A stretch of DNA of 64,000 nucleotides from Bacteroidia bacterium (GTDB lineage Bacteria > Bacteroidota > Bacteroidia > J057 > JADKCL01). Each line of letters opens with the position of its first letter. The first letter of the stretch is position 1. The stretch is taken from the NCBI GenBank assembly GCA_020635905.1, contig JACJYV010000007.1, forward strand, positions 248,001 through 312,000. Reading direction: 5' to 3'. Position numbers and translations under genes: made by a program. The notes beneath the pieces were generated by a model. That model ran no database searches, had not been told where the DNA came from, and saw only the letters and a program-made list of their open reading frames with translations. Shown piece after piece: positions 26,860-35,699 of the stretch.

Positions 26860-27699
26860 CTAATAATACTTCATCGTGCGGAAGTAATCCTCCTTACTCA
26901 TGCCAATCACCACCACCTGCACAAAGGATTGTTCTGAAAGGTGATCGCGCCAGTGCGCCATCACATAATTGACCGTGTCGGCCTTGTAGGTATTGTAGAA
27001 ATCGTCGTTGCAATACACATTGAAACGCATGCTCATTTCTTCAAAATCGTCGGAAAGGTACCACACATGGGTTTCCACCATGAAATCGTCGCGGCCATAC
27101 TTGGCCTGCAATTCGTTGGTGATGTCCTGCACCACAGAATCGCGGTTAACGTTCCAGGGCAGGTGATTGCGCCCGATCATGAAAGAGCCCTTGAAATTGT
27201 ACTGACGGGTATCGCCATACCAGTACACATTGGGGATTTCGTCGATCTTGTGGACGGCCACTTTCAGCAGATCGAGATCGTGGAAGCGAATGCGTGACCA
27301 TTTTACGGGGGTGAAATAGCGCTTGTGGCGCATAAAATCGCTTTCCGTGAAGGAATAGGAAAATCCACCCATGTCAATGTAGTTGCAAAGCAGATTCACC
27401 CGCAGGGTTTTCATCAGTTCGCCGTCTTTGTAAAATTTCACTGCATAATGGAAATCGCAGTAGTCGTCATACATTTCCTCAAAATCCCACTCATTCTGGA
27501 TCTGTTTCAGGATATAACGGTCCTCAATCATGAAGGTGCCCAGTTCCTCCTGGATAGGCATGGGGTGGTAATTGTGCAAAGAAACAGCAATCATCACCCA
27601 GCGGCCAGAGCTGAGGTCCAGATCGTCGAGCAGGGGTGTGGCCTGCATGCGGGAAACGGAGAGAAAAAGAAAGGCGAGAAAGAATATTTTTTTGATCAT
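26860..27699 (-). CDS. Exported protein of unknown function
   Basis: 279 residues from ATG 27699 (MIKKIFFLAF...), chosen because the signal peptide begins there; an in-frame ATG 24 bases upstream is possible. The mature protein is rich in aromatic and acidic residues (WDFEEMYDDYCDFHYAVKFYKDGE, WYLSDDFEEMSMRFNVYCNDDFYN), with predicted mixed alpha/beta structure and no membrane segment. No family recognised. It is convergent with the type B protein gene. Confidence 0.6.
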   Translation of the reverse strand: MIKKIFFLAFLFLSVSRMQATPLLDDLDLSSGRWVMIAVSLHNYHPMPIQEELGTFMIEDRYILKQIQNEWDFEEMYDDYCDFHYAVKFYKDGELMKTLRVNLLCNYIDMGGFSYSFTESDFMRHKRYFTPVKWSRIRFHDLDLLKVAVHKIDEIPNVYWYGDTRQYNFKGSFMIGRNHLPWNVNRDSVVQDITNELQAKYGRDDFMVETHVWYLSDDFEEMSMRFNVYCNDDFYNTYKADTVNYVMAHWRDHLSEQSFVQVVVIGMSKEDYFRTMKYY

Positions 27700-27892
27700 A
27701 GGAGCATTCAAATAGGTTTGCATTTAAAGCAGCCTGCAATAAACAAAGGGAAGCAGAAAGAATAAAGCACCTTCCCACAGCCCTTGTACACTTTATAAGT
27801 CAGTAAGCACCTGAAACAGGAGTAAAGGTATTTCAGGCGGGATTTGGGTTTTGAGCCAAACCTTTCTTATCTTTTTTAAAAATACGAAACCT

Positions 27893-29788
27893 ATGAGAAT
27901 AAAATTATCCCTCCTTGTCCTGCTTGGCCTGATTATTTTCGCTTCCTTCCCTGGATTTGCCCAGACCAGCGGCGGCCCCGACGCCTACGGCTATACCTGG
28001 ATTGATTCAGACAATTCCAACGGACCCGCTTTTTCCTGGGTTGATATCACCACCAAGCCCAATGCAAGCCAGATTACAGGCCTGGGTGATGATAACTCCG
28101 TGGGTATGTTTTCTATGGGCTGGAATTTTCCCTACTACTGGAATTCCTACGGAGAAGTCAAAATAGGCTCCAATGGCTGGGTGGGATTTAAAAATATCGG
28201 CAATATCGCAAGTTGCTATCCCACCATTCCCACCCCGGGCGGCTCAGGCGACAATTACCTGGCTCCCTTCATGAGCGATCTCAATTTTGGTTCCAATAAT
28301 GGATCCTTTACCAACCCGGCCAGCCTCTGGACCTGGAGCAACGGGGTGGATACCTTCATCGTGACCTATAAAAATGTGCCCTGGTGGAAAAATGACAACG
28401 GAGGAGCCAATCCGCCCAATTTTGCCGGGAATAATACCTTCCAGGTGATCCTGAGCGGGGTGGACAGCAGCATCACTTTTCAGTACCAGGCCACCACACC
28501 CTCAGATTGGTACGATTCGCCCGGTTGCAGCGACGACATGGTGATTGGCATTGAAAATGTGACCGGCAATATCGGCCTGCAACTGCCAACCAATGTGGTT
28601 CCTCTGGCAAATTACGTGGTGAGATTTACCCCGCCTTCCGTTCCGTTGCTTTCCATTCCTGACCCATCACCTGTATGGAATGCGAATCAGGACAATAAGG
28701 GCCAGTTTTTTATCTCCAATGCCCAGGTCAATCTCAAAACCAACATTGCCAATGTGGGAAATGCTGCAGTGAATAATCCCATTTCCGTGAACGGCGAGAT
28801 TCGGGATTTGCCTTTGAACACCATTTATACTGGCAATAAAACCCTGGCTGCCATGCCCACTGGAGGCGATTCAACCGTGACTTTCAGTCCCGCCTGGGCC
28901 ATTCCTGCCCCGGGTCAGTACTATTTCAACACGGAAATCACTTGTGCAGACGATGTGAATCCCTCCAATAATTCGAATTCAATCGAAATTTCCGCCGTGG
29001 ATTGCACCAATGACACCATGTCGCTGACCTACGCTACCCTCAATCCGCCCGACGGGGCCCTTTCCTGGCAGGGCGGCGGACAGGACGGAGTGGGCATCTA
29101 CATTGATCCTCCCATTCATCCTGTGACCATCGAATCCATTGAGTATTTTGTGCTCGGTGACGGAGATACCACCACACCTCTGCCTGTGGGCTTCATTGCC
29201 AATCTTTTCGCAGAAGACGTTGCGGGAAATCCCGGAACCCAGCTTTTCACCCAGACCATTTCGGCGGGCAATGTGACCGAAGGGGATTGGAATAAAGTGA
29301 CCCTGAGCAGCCCCCAGACCATTACTTCAGGCGGATTTTATGTTTCCTGGTTGCAGGAAGGTTCCGGAATCGGGATTGGAACCGAGTCTTTTGGACCCAT
29401 TTCACGGCGGACCTACGAAATTCTGAGCGGCAGTTGGGCTACCTACCGCAGCGCCACCACCTCCGATTTTCTGATCAAGGTGAATGTCTCCACGGATTGT
29501 TCTGTGGGCCGCGACCGGGGATTGAGTCAATTGCAAAATCTGGAATTATTCCCCAATCCTGCCCATCAAAGCGCGACCCTGCGCTGGACACGCAAAACAG
29601 CTGGAAATCCCACGGTGGAGATTTGGTCTATGCTGGGCACGAGGGTGTTTGGCAAAGAAATGGGTTGGTCGAATGCAGGTGAAATTCAGTTGAATCTGCC
29701 CCTCGAACACCTGGTCCCTGGCACCTACATGGTCGTAGTGACCGAAAACGGAGCGCAATGCAGCCGAAAGCTGGTAATCAGCGAATAG
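27893..29788 (+). CDS. Secreted surface protein with T9SS type A sorting domain
   Basis: 631 residues from ATG 27893, signal peptide ending at GFAQ. The first ~220 mature residues (GYTWIDSDNSNGPAFSWVDI, WNFPYYWNSYGEVKIGSNGW, DDMVIGIENVTG) resemble the beta-sandwich domain found before peptidase or adhesion modules in T9SS cargo. A CARDB-like segment (KTNIANVGNAAVNNPISV...NTEITCADDVNPSNNSNSIEI) and a further beta domain follow. The end is type A: LELFPNPAHQS, IWSMLGTRVFG, LVPGTYMVVV, CSRKLVISE. A TATCTTTT element 18 bp upstream of the start could be a -7 box. No catalytic residues identified. Confidence 0.8.
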   Translation: MRIKLSLLVLLGLIIFASFPGFAQTSGGPDAYGYTWIDSDNSNGPAFSWVDITTKPNASQITGLGDDNSVGMFSMGWNFPYYWNSYGEVKIGSNGWVGFKNIGNIASCYPTIPTPGGSGDNYLAPFMSDLNFGSNNGSFTNPASLWTWSNGVDTFIVTYKNVPWWKNDNGGANPPNFAGNNTFQVILSGVDSSITFQYQATTPSDWYDSPGCSDDMVIGIENVTGNIGLQLPTNVVPLANYVVRFTPPSVPLLSIPDPSPVWNANQDNKGQFFISNAQVNLKTNIANVGNAAVNNPISVNGEIRDLPLNTIYTGNKTLAAMPTGGDSTVTFSPAWAIPAPGQYYFNTEITCADDVNPSNNSNSIEISAVDCTNDTMSLTYATLNPPDGALSWQGGGQDGVGIYIDPPIHPVTIESIEYFVLGDGDTTTPLPVGFIANLFAEDVAGNPGTQLFTQTISAGNVTEGDWNKVTLSSPQTITSGGFYVSWLQEGSGIGIGTESFGPISRRTYEILSGSWATYRSATTSDFLIKVNVSTDCSVGRDRGLSQLQNLELFPNPAHQSATLRWTRKTAGNPTVEIWSMLGTRVFGKEMGWSNAGEIQLNLPLEHLVPGTYMVVVTENGAQCSRKLVISE

Positions 29789-29799
29789 GTTTTTTTTTT

Positions 29800-29892
29800 A
29801 GCCTCAAGCCTCAAGCTGCGAGCTGCGAGCACACAAAAATAGCTGAAAGCTATTTAATGGAAAGCTCGCAGCTCGAAGCCTGCAGCTCGCAG
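29800..29892. repeat. Inverted word repeat between convergent genes
   Basis: Several copies of GAGCTGCGAGC-type words at 29815-29832 face complementary copies (GCTCGCAGCTCGAAG, GCAGCTCGCAGCT) at 29863-29892, around a small hairpin (AATAGCTGAAAGCTATT). The whole could fold into a long stem-loop and serve as a two-way terminator for the genes ending at 29788 and 29893. Confidence 0.6.
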
Positions 29893-30801
29893 CTATAACG
29901 GGGCCTCCTCTTCCTCAATTTCCTCCACCTGGTGCACCAGCACCCGCTTTTCAATTTCGCGGGCGGTGGGGGTGGCGGCCAGCCCGCCCAGGGCGGTCTC
30001 TTTGTATTTTTCCTCCATGGACATGCCCACTTCGCCCATGGCGTCGATCACTTCATCCACAGGGATGATGCTCTTGTCGCCAGACAGGGCCATTTGAGCG
30101 CTGGAAAAGGCGATCACGGCTCCTGAGCCGTTGCGTTTCACGCAAGGCACTTCCACCAGTCCTGCGATGGGATCGCAGATCAGGCCCAGCATGTTCATGA
30201 TGGTGATGGCGACCGAATCGAAGATTTGGTCGAGGGTGCCGCCCATGGCGTACACGATGGCGCCTGCGCCCATGGCCGCCGCGGTGCCCGTTTCTGCCTG
30301 ACAGCCGCCTACGGCGCCTGCAATGGAAGCCCGCCGCTCAATGATGAGGGCAATGCCGGCAGCCACCAGCATGCTTTCGTAGATGGTGCGGTTGGGAATC
30401 TGGTGCAGTTCCTGCAAAGTGGTGAGGATGCCGGGCATGATGCCCGAAGCACCCGCGGTAGGCGCAGCCACCACCCGTCCCATGCAGGAATTCACTTCCT
30501 TGGCCGCCAGGGTATAAGCCAGCAGGCGGGTAAATTCAGGGCTGATCAGGTGCACTTTGCTGGCCATGACTTTCTTGGCCCCATTGTCGATCATGCCCGA
30601 AATGGATTTCATGTCGTGCTCCAGACCCGTATGCACCGCATCTTTCATCACGGCAAAGGCCTGATCCAGTTTATGCCAGATTTCCTCCTCCGTGCGCTCC
30701 TTTTCGTCGATTTCGTATTGCAAAACGGGTTGCCAGACCGCTCCTTTGTTGGCCTGACAGTGATTTTCCCATTCTTTGAAGCTGTTGAATTTGATGCCCA
30801 T
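29893..30801 (-). CDS. sdaA: L-serine ammonia-lyase (Fe-S type), alpha domain
   Basis: 302 residues matching the alpha (catalytic) chain of the iron-sulfur L-serine dehydratase, which converts L-serine to pyruvate and ammonia. Three cysteines fit the [4Fe-4S] ligands: C167 (GAVGGCQAETG), C209 (MLGLICDPIAG) and C220 (LVEVPCVKRN). The motifs AAPTAGASGIMPG and MSMEEKYKETALGGLA are also present. The beta domain, fused in E. coli SdaA, is absent from this polypeptide and from the flanking DNA, so this is a split form or works alone. The C-terminus has an acidic extension (EEIEEEEAP). Confidence 0.9.
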   Translation of the reverse strand: MGIKFNSFKEWENHCQANKGAVWQPVLQYEIDEKERTEEEIWHKLDQAFAVMKDAVHTGLEHDMKSISGMIDNGAKKVMASKVHLISPEFTRLLAYTLAAKEVNSCMGRVVAAPTAGASGIMPGILTTLQELHQIPNRTIYESMLVAAGIALIIERRASIAGAVGGCQAETGTAAAMGAGAIVYAMGGTLDQIFDSVAITIMNMLGLICDPIAGLVEVPCVKRNGSGAVIAFSSAQMALSGDKSIIPVDEVIDAMGEVGMSMEEKYKETALGGLAATPTAREIEKRVLVHQVEEIEEEEAPL

Positions 30802-30988
30802 TGACAGATGTTAGATGGTTAGATATTAGATTTTAGATGTTAGACGGTTAGAGATTAGATAGTTATGTTAAAGAGGTTTCCGTAAAATGCTGGCTCGCTA
30901 CTCGCCACTCATTACTCGCTTCTCATTACTCATTTCTCCCTACTGAAGGCTCGAAGCTCGCCGCTGGAAGCTCGTAGCTCTTTCAGAG
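30802..30988. repeat. Word-like low-complexity intergenic repeats
   Basis: From about 30810 to 30985: runs of TTAGATGTTAGA-type words, then CTCGCTACTCGCCACTCATTACTCGC-like words (broken here for length) and GCTCGAAGCTCGCCGCTGGAAGCTCG-like words. The same vocabulary recurs at 29.8, 34.55 and 34.83 kb. No coding or structural RNA is seen. Confidence 0.6.
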
Positions 30989-32692
30989 CTACTTATCCAA
31001 AACCATTTTACGGGTAAAAAAGCCTTTCTTTTCGCCTTCGCGGCGGATGGTCAGGGTGTAGATTCCATTGGGGAAGCCGGGAAAGTATTCTTCGCGGGTA
31101 AAGCGATAGCGGTTGACCAGGGGACGCACATTTATGGTCTGGTGAAATTTGTAGGTCTGCCGGCCAGCCGGGTCCACGGCGGTCAGTTCCACTTCCACCT
31201 GGTACAGGGTGTCTTCAGAGTCGATCAGCAGGTCGAAATACTCGCTGAAAGGGTTGGGGAAGGCCGCCATGCCCTCGTTAATGGTCAAATCCACGATCAC
31301 TTCTTCGTCCAGTTCCACCCCGTTCATGAGTTTGAAAGCTTTGATTCCTTTGGGAATGCCCCAGCCGTAATCGTTGTCCGGGTTTTCGAAACGGTCGGCT
31401 GATTCTTTCATGTACTGGAATAATTCCATGGATTTGACCGTGGGGTCCGACTGCCAGAGGCAGGCGGCCAGGCCCGCCATGATGGGGCAGGAAAAGGAAG
31501 TTCCACTTCCTTTGGAGATATTTCCCGTGGTGCTGATGTAATAATCCAATGCGCCCATGGCGCTCAGATCAGGCTTGATCCGTCCGTCGAAGGTGGGGCC
31601 GCGTGAACTGAATCCCGCAATAACTTCCAGACTGTCCACTGCACCCACGGCCAGCACGCTGTCACCGTCAGCGGGGGCATTGATGTGGTTGAAACCATTA
31701 TTCCCGGCACTGTTGACCACCAGCATGCCGCGTGAGGCCGCCAGATCCGCGCCGCGGGTAATGATGGTGGTGTTGCCATCCAGGTGTTTGAATTCCCAGT
31801 CCACAATGGTATCTCCATTGGGCAGGTAAATGGTGTCCTGGATGCCCGTCGAATAGCCCAGGGAAGTGCTGAGCACGTCTGCGCCCAGCGAATCGGCCAA
31901 TTCGGCTCCCGCCACCCAGTTGTCTTCCTCGATATGGCCTTCAAAATTATCGTCTTCCGTCTGAAAGAGGATGAAATTGGCTCCTGGAGCGGCTCCTGTA
32001 TAGTTATGGGGAATAAATCCCGACAAAATCGACAAAACAAACGCGCCGTGATTGCCGCCATTATAGACATCCACTTCGTGGTGCACAAAATCGTAGGTGG
32101 CCAGGATGCGGTTTTCGTCGCGCAGGTGCTGGAAACAGGCATTCACATTCACATTGCGAAAGCCATTGTCGAGCACACAAATGGTCATGCCTTTGCCCGT
32201 GTAGCCATATTTATGCAACACATCCAGGTCCACCATGTTGAGTTGGCGGTCGGTGTAGCCTGCGTCATAATCCGTTTTCAGGACTGGTTCGGGTTCCAGA
32301 TTGGGTTTTTCCACTTTGAACTGATTCACAGGAGTCACTTTGCGTACCACAGGCAGGGCCCTGAGTTGGGCAATTTCATTGCGGGAGGCCCGTACTGTGA
32401 CGGCATTGAACCAACGGGAGCGATTTTCAATCTGAAAACCTGCGTCCTGAATCTGGCGGAGGTAAGCGGGATCAAGGGGATAGTCGCGGTAATCCACGGT
32501 GATGCCCTGCCTGGCCCGGCGGGCCAGGGCCTGAGGAGACAATATCTGTTGGGGCGATTGCTTCAGGGAAATGCCTTTATCTTTCAGAAAGATCCAGTAT
32601 TTCTGTTTTGCGGACCCGTTTTGGGCCGCGACCGTCAGAGAGAGGGTGAGCAAAGGCAGGAGCAACAGCAGTTGAATGGTCTTATTCCTCAT
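30989..32692 (-). CDS. Subtilisin-family (S8) serine protease, T9SS cargo
   Basis: 567 residues, signal peptide ending at VAAQ, then an inhibitor_I9-like propeptide region to ~150. The catalytic triad is visible as D175 (ICVLDNGF), H215 (GNHGAFVLS) and S399 (GTSFSCPIMAG), with the oxyanion Asn near 331 (NSAGNNG). The last ~95 residues are a type A sorting domain (AAFPNPFSEYFDLLI, GIYTLTI, FFTRKMVLDK). Expected to be a cell-surface or secreted peptidase for protein degradation. It stands alone on the minus strand. All active-site residues are intact. Confidence 0.93.
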   Translation of the reverse strand: MRNKTIQLLLLLPLLTLSLTVAAQNGSAKQKYWIFLKDKGISLKQSPQQILSPQALARRARQGITVDYRDYPLDPAYLRQIQDAGFQIENRSRWFNAVTVRASRNEIAQLRALPVVRKVTPVNQFKVEKPNLEPEPVLKTDYDAGYTDRQLNMVDLDVLHKYGYTGKGMTICVLDNGFRNVNVNACFQHLRDENRILATYDFVHHEVDVYNGGNHGAFVLSILSGFIPHNYTGAAPGANFILFQTEDDNFEGHIEEDNWVAGAELADSLGADVLSTSLGYSTGIQDTIYLPNGDTIVDWEFKHLDGNTTIITRGADLAASRGMLVVNSAGNNGFNHINAPADGDSVLAVGAVDSLEVIAGFSSRGPTFDGRIKPDLSAMGALDYYISTTGNISKGSGTSFSCPIMAGLAACLWQSDPTVKSMELFQYMKESADRFENPDNDYGWGIPKGIKAFKLMNGVELDEEVIVDLTINEGMAAFPNPFSEYFDLLIDSEDTLYQVEVELTAVDPAGRQTYKFHQTINVRPLVNRYRFTREEYFPGFPNGIYTLTIRREGEKKGFFTRKMVLDK

Positions 32693-32800
32693 AGGTTAAA
32701 GCTAAAACGCCTTTTGGGTAAAAACAAGTACCTTTTTGCGATGAAGAATGTGGAGAGGTGAGAATTTTTGGAAGGGAGGGGGCAGGGGGATTCATAACCC

Positions 32801-33835
32801 TCATTTCTCAGTTCGTTTTTGAATGATTACCCGGATGGGGAAGGCCGGGTTTGAAATCAGGGCTGCTATTCGCCTGGCTTCATCTGGTTGAAAATCACCG
32901 CTAATTTCTGAATTCCCACCTTTAATCGTCATATTGACCCTGGGATAAGAAATTACATATCCATCCACCAGAATGGCTATACTTTGATTGATATTCCGGT
33001 GGGTAATTTCCTCCCAGAGATGAGAGCCTTCCACATTCATTTTTATCGAAATACGTGCATCCTCTGAGTCCTTCCTAAATTCCGCAACGGCCTCTTCCAC
33101 TTCCTTATTCCCCAAAATTTCATCGTGATAAGGATTATTAAAAATGCCAATCAATTCCAGATAAAATTCGCCTTTCACCGGGCATCTATCAGACCATGCG
33201 AAATCAATTTTTTCCGACCTTATCCCAATTACTTCTGGGTGATTCAACCAGTAGTTGAATTCCTGGGTGTCACGAATCGAAACATATCCCAGCAAAGGAG
33301 TACCGGGGTATTCCTGGAATTGCTCATCACTTATATTTTGGAAATGTTCAAAAAGGGGATACCGTTTCACGAAATTGGATCTTCTGGTTTCCTGGGTTTG
33401 GGTGGTGTCGTCGAAAAACTCCAACTGCTCATTTTCCCCTGCCTCGGATTTAAGGATCCGAACCACATCATTGACCATTTCCAACTCGCGAATCCCGTCC
33501 CGGTAAGGCACGGTTTCCCTGAATTCAAGTTTGCCCGGGCTGGTAACCACCAAATTCAGGTCATTTGGAGGGAAATTGTGGCGAACGGTAAAAGTAATCT
33601 CTGAGGGGGAATTTTGCTTTTGATCGAATTCCACGGGAAAACCCATTACGTCAAGTCTGTGGATTAGCACACTGCGTACTTCCTCATTCAAATCCTGCTT
33701 TTGCGCCTCGCTGGTTTCAGGGGGAAATTCAAGACCCAGTTGGTATTCTGTTTTATAGGGAAACTCCATGCAACCCGAAAACATTAACACCAGCCCCAGG
33801 GCAGTAACAGCATTTTTTATCAATTGAATTGGCAT
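32801..33835 (-). CDS. Lipoprotein with SecD-like soluble domain
   Basis: 344 residues with lipobox FSGC (lipid Cys at residue 22). The body resembles the periplasmic part of the SecD translocase subunit. The N-terminal region (VRSVLIHRLDVMGFPVEF, VTSPGKLEFRETV) matches the ferredoxin-like P1 base. The C-terminal region (SHLWEEITHRNINQSIAILVDGYVISYPRV, here quoted as two overlapping motifs EEITHRNINQSIAIL and ILVDGYVISYP, then GGNSEISGDFQPDEARRIAALI) matches the conserved stretch that precedes SecD's first periplasmic exit. The six-helix membrane domain of SecD is absent and replaced by a lipid anchor. Either a decoy or accessory chaperone in the periplasm, or a domain reused for another role. 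The start overlaps a possible upstream open frame of the divergent gene by a few bases. Confidence 0.65.
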   Translation of the reverse strand: MPIQLIKNAVTALGLVLMFSGCMEFPYKTEYQLGLEFPPETSEAQKQDLNEEVRSVLIHRLDVMGFPVEFDQKQNSPSEITFTVRHNFPPNDLNLVVTSPGKLEFRETVPYRDGIRELEMVNDVVRILKSEAGENEQLEFFDDTTQTQETRRSNFVKRYPLFEHFQNISDEQFQEYPGTPLLGYVSIRDTQEFNYWLNHPEVIGIRSEKIDFAWSDRCPVKGEFYLELIGIFNNPYHDEILGNKEVEEAVAEFRKDSEDARISIKMNVEGSHLWEEITHRNINQSIAILVDGYVISYPRVNMTIKGGNSEISGDFQPDEARRIAALISNPAFPIRVIIQKRTEK

Positions 33836-33982
33836 AATAAGGCTTTAGAAAGATTCTGGAAATCCAAATTAGTCACTTTTGGGCGGGATCGAAAATGCTT
33901 ACCTCTTTTTCCGGACCATGAAAATAAACGGAACGATATTTGCCTTGTTTTCGGGAATGCAGGGAATGTCGTAATTTGGAGC

Positions 33983-34528
33983 ATGCGTAAACTGATTTTT
34001 TCCATGTTGGGTCTTGTGATGCTGCTGGGTGCAACCGCGCAGGGGCAGATTACGCGTACCCTGGAGGAAACAGAAACCCATGCCTATAACCAGCCCCCGC
34101 CCCACGACCGCCTGCTGAAGTACATGCACCAACTGGAAGTGAGTGTGTATTTCATGGATGGGGAAGAACCCATTCCCTTCGAATTGCTGGGCAGGCGAAT
34201 CCGCATCAACGGGCAGGAAATGGCCGCTTCCATGGCCACGATCATCCGTACGGATCTGTCCCAGCACTGGCGCAACCGCTTGCAGGAAGGTCTGTATATT
34301 TTTGATTTGTTGCCCGACAGTCTGGGCAAAATTTCCGAAATCAGGGAAGTGGTGGTGGACGATCCCCGCACTTTTGAGATCATTGCCAGTCTTTTGCGTG
34401 AACAGACTACTTTTCAGACTTTTCTGAATCCCCAAAATGGCCCCTGCGGGTACATTCGGGTGCGCATCCTGCGCCAGAAAATCCTCGTGGAAGAAACCCA
34501 CCTGGATGGGAGTCCCGTGGGGGAATAA
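33983..34528 (+). CDS. Small exported protein, unknown function
   Basis: 181 residues from ATG 33983, where a signal peptide begins (MRKLIFSMLGLVMLLGATAQGQ); the frame is open back to 33824, but that part has no signal. The mature protein is mixed alpha/beta with GYIRVRILRQKILVEE near the end and a single Cys. No family recognised. It is divergent from the SecD-like lipoprotein gene. Confidence 0.6.
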   Translation: MRKLIFSMLGLVMLLGATAQGQITRTLEETETHAYNQPPPHDRLLKYMHQLEVSVYFMDGEEPIPFELLGRRIRINGQEMAASMATIIRTDLSQHWRNRLQEGLYIFDLLPDSLGKISEIREVVVDDPRTFEIIASLLREQTTFQTFLNPQNGPCGYIRVRILRQKILVEETHLDGSPVGE

Positions 34529-34863
34529 GCTTTTTGAGCTGCGAGCTACAAGCTGCGAGCTACGAGCTTTTTAGGTGGGGATTATTTAGCCCCTGGGCTT
34601 ACCATCCACTAACATCTAAAATCTAAAATCTAACATCTAAGGACTGATTTAGGGCCGGGTTAAAACCCACCCCTACGGAATCTTTCTAAAGGTATGATTA
34701 GCTTTGAGTGATTGTGGATGCTTCGCATCTGACTTTGGGGGCTAAAGCCCCCGCTTCGTTATCAATCCTGATGGAATCGGCTACATCTGCCTCCTTTGGC
34801 CAGGATTTATCCTGGCCTTACAATCCACCAACATCTAAAATCTCACATCTCACATCTCACATC
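34529..34863. repeat. Word-like intergenic repeats
   Basis: 335 bp without a gene. It contains GAGCTGCGAGCTACAAGC-type words (34536-34570), AACATCTAAAATC-type words (34610-34640 and 34829-34865, the latter running into CACATCTCACATCTC) and short GC-rich hairpins (GGCTAAAGCCCCC; GGCCAGGATTTATCCTGGCC at 34799-34818). Vocabulary shared with the gaps at 29.8 and 30.8 kb. Confidence 0.6.
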
Positions 34864-35400
34864 TCAGAAAGTTCTTTCCTTCTCCGCATACACGTGCCGT
34901 ACGGCACGGGTAATGGCCCGGAAAATGGCCTCGGCAGAGTCTTCGCTGTGGCCAAAGAGCATTTCCTGACCGCCCTGTTCGATCACCAGCCAGCGGGTGT
35001 CGTTCAGTTCTTCGTCGGTTTTGAGTTGAATGAGGAGGGAAGGGTGATTGGGATCCACGGGAAACAACCTGATCTGGTTGGCATTATTACTTTCCCAGTA
35101 ATCCACCTGCAGGTCCATGGCCTGGTAGGGGATGCCCAGCACCAGCTTTTCCACCCGGAAATTGCCATCCCTCACCTGGATTTTGTATTTCAGCACAAAC
35201 ATGGCGGCCAGGATGGTGCCGGCAAAAAACCAGCTGATTTTCCAGAACCAGGTCCAGGCAAAAAACCAAATCAGGAATAAGCTAACCCCCGCACCCTGGA
35301 AGAGCGCCATGGCCCCGATAAACACATCCAGCAGGTTACTGCCGCCAATGGTCCAGGATCCATCAGGATGTTTGTCTGTATGTGGGTTAAAAAGCTTCAT
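34864..35400 (-). CDS. Two-helix membrane protein with PH-like domain
   Basis: 178 residues. Two adjacent membrane helices (LLDVFIGAMALFQGAGVSLFLIW and WFFAGTILAAMFVL, split by a Trp-rich turn) are followed by a ~110-residue cytoplasmic domain with alternating strands (KYKIQVRDGNFRVEKLVLG, NQIRLFPVDPNHPSLLIQLKT, TRWLVIEQGG) and a C-terminal helix. This order resembles bacterial PH-domain membrane proteins. No known function. The 3' end lies at the edge of the word-repeat region. Confidence 0.55.
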   Translation of the reverse strand: MKLFNPHTDKHPDGSWTIGGSNLLDVFIGAMALFQGAGVSLFLIWFFAWTWFWKISWFFAGTILAAMFVLKYKIQVRDGNFRVEKLVLGIPYQAMDLQVDYWESNNANQIRLFPVDPNHPSLLIQLKTDEELNDTRWLVIEQGGQEMLFGHSEDSAEAIFRAITRAVRHVYAEKERTF

Positions 35401-35612
35401 TAATCTAAGAACCCAAACGAAAGGAGGAGGTTGGATGTTTTCTGTGCTTTCAAAAAGTTTGGCGCATTCTCCCCATTTTTGTTTGACCGAATAAATTAGG
35501 TCGAAATTTTAAAAAGGGAAAGTTTTTTATTTGAGCAATCCGGGTTTTGGGACAGGTACTTGTTTAAGAACAGTAATTGAAGAAAAATTCACCCTATCAT
35601 TCCCCCCAAAAC

Positions 35613-35651
35613 AAAAGCAGTTGGTCCTTATAAAAGGGACCAACTGCTTTT
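35613..35651 (-). terminator. Strong terminator of the efflux operon
   Basis: A perfect 15-bp stem AAAAGCAGTTGGTCC / GGACCAACTGCTTTT with a 9-base loop, T-rich on both sides, 49 bp after the stop of the RND gene. Symmetry makes it likely to work in both directions. Confidence 0.85.
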
Positions 35652-35699
35652 AGGTTTATCAACCAATCGTGGACTGTTGACCGTAGTCAGTGGACTTTC

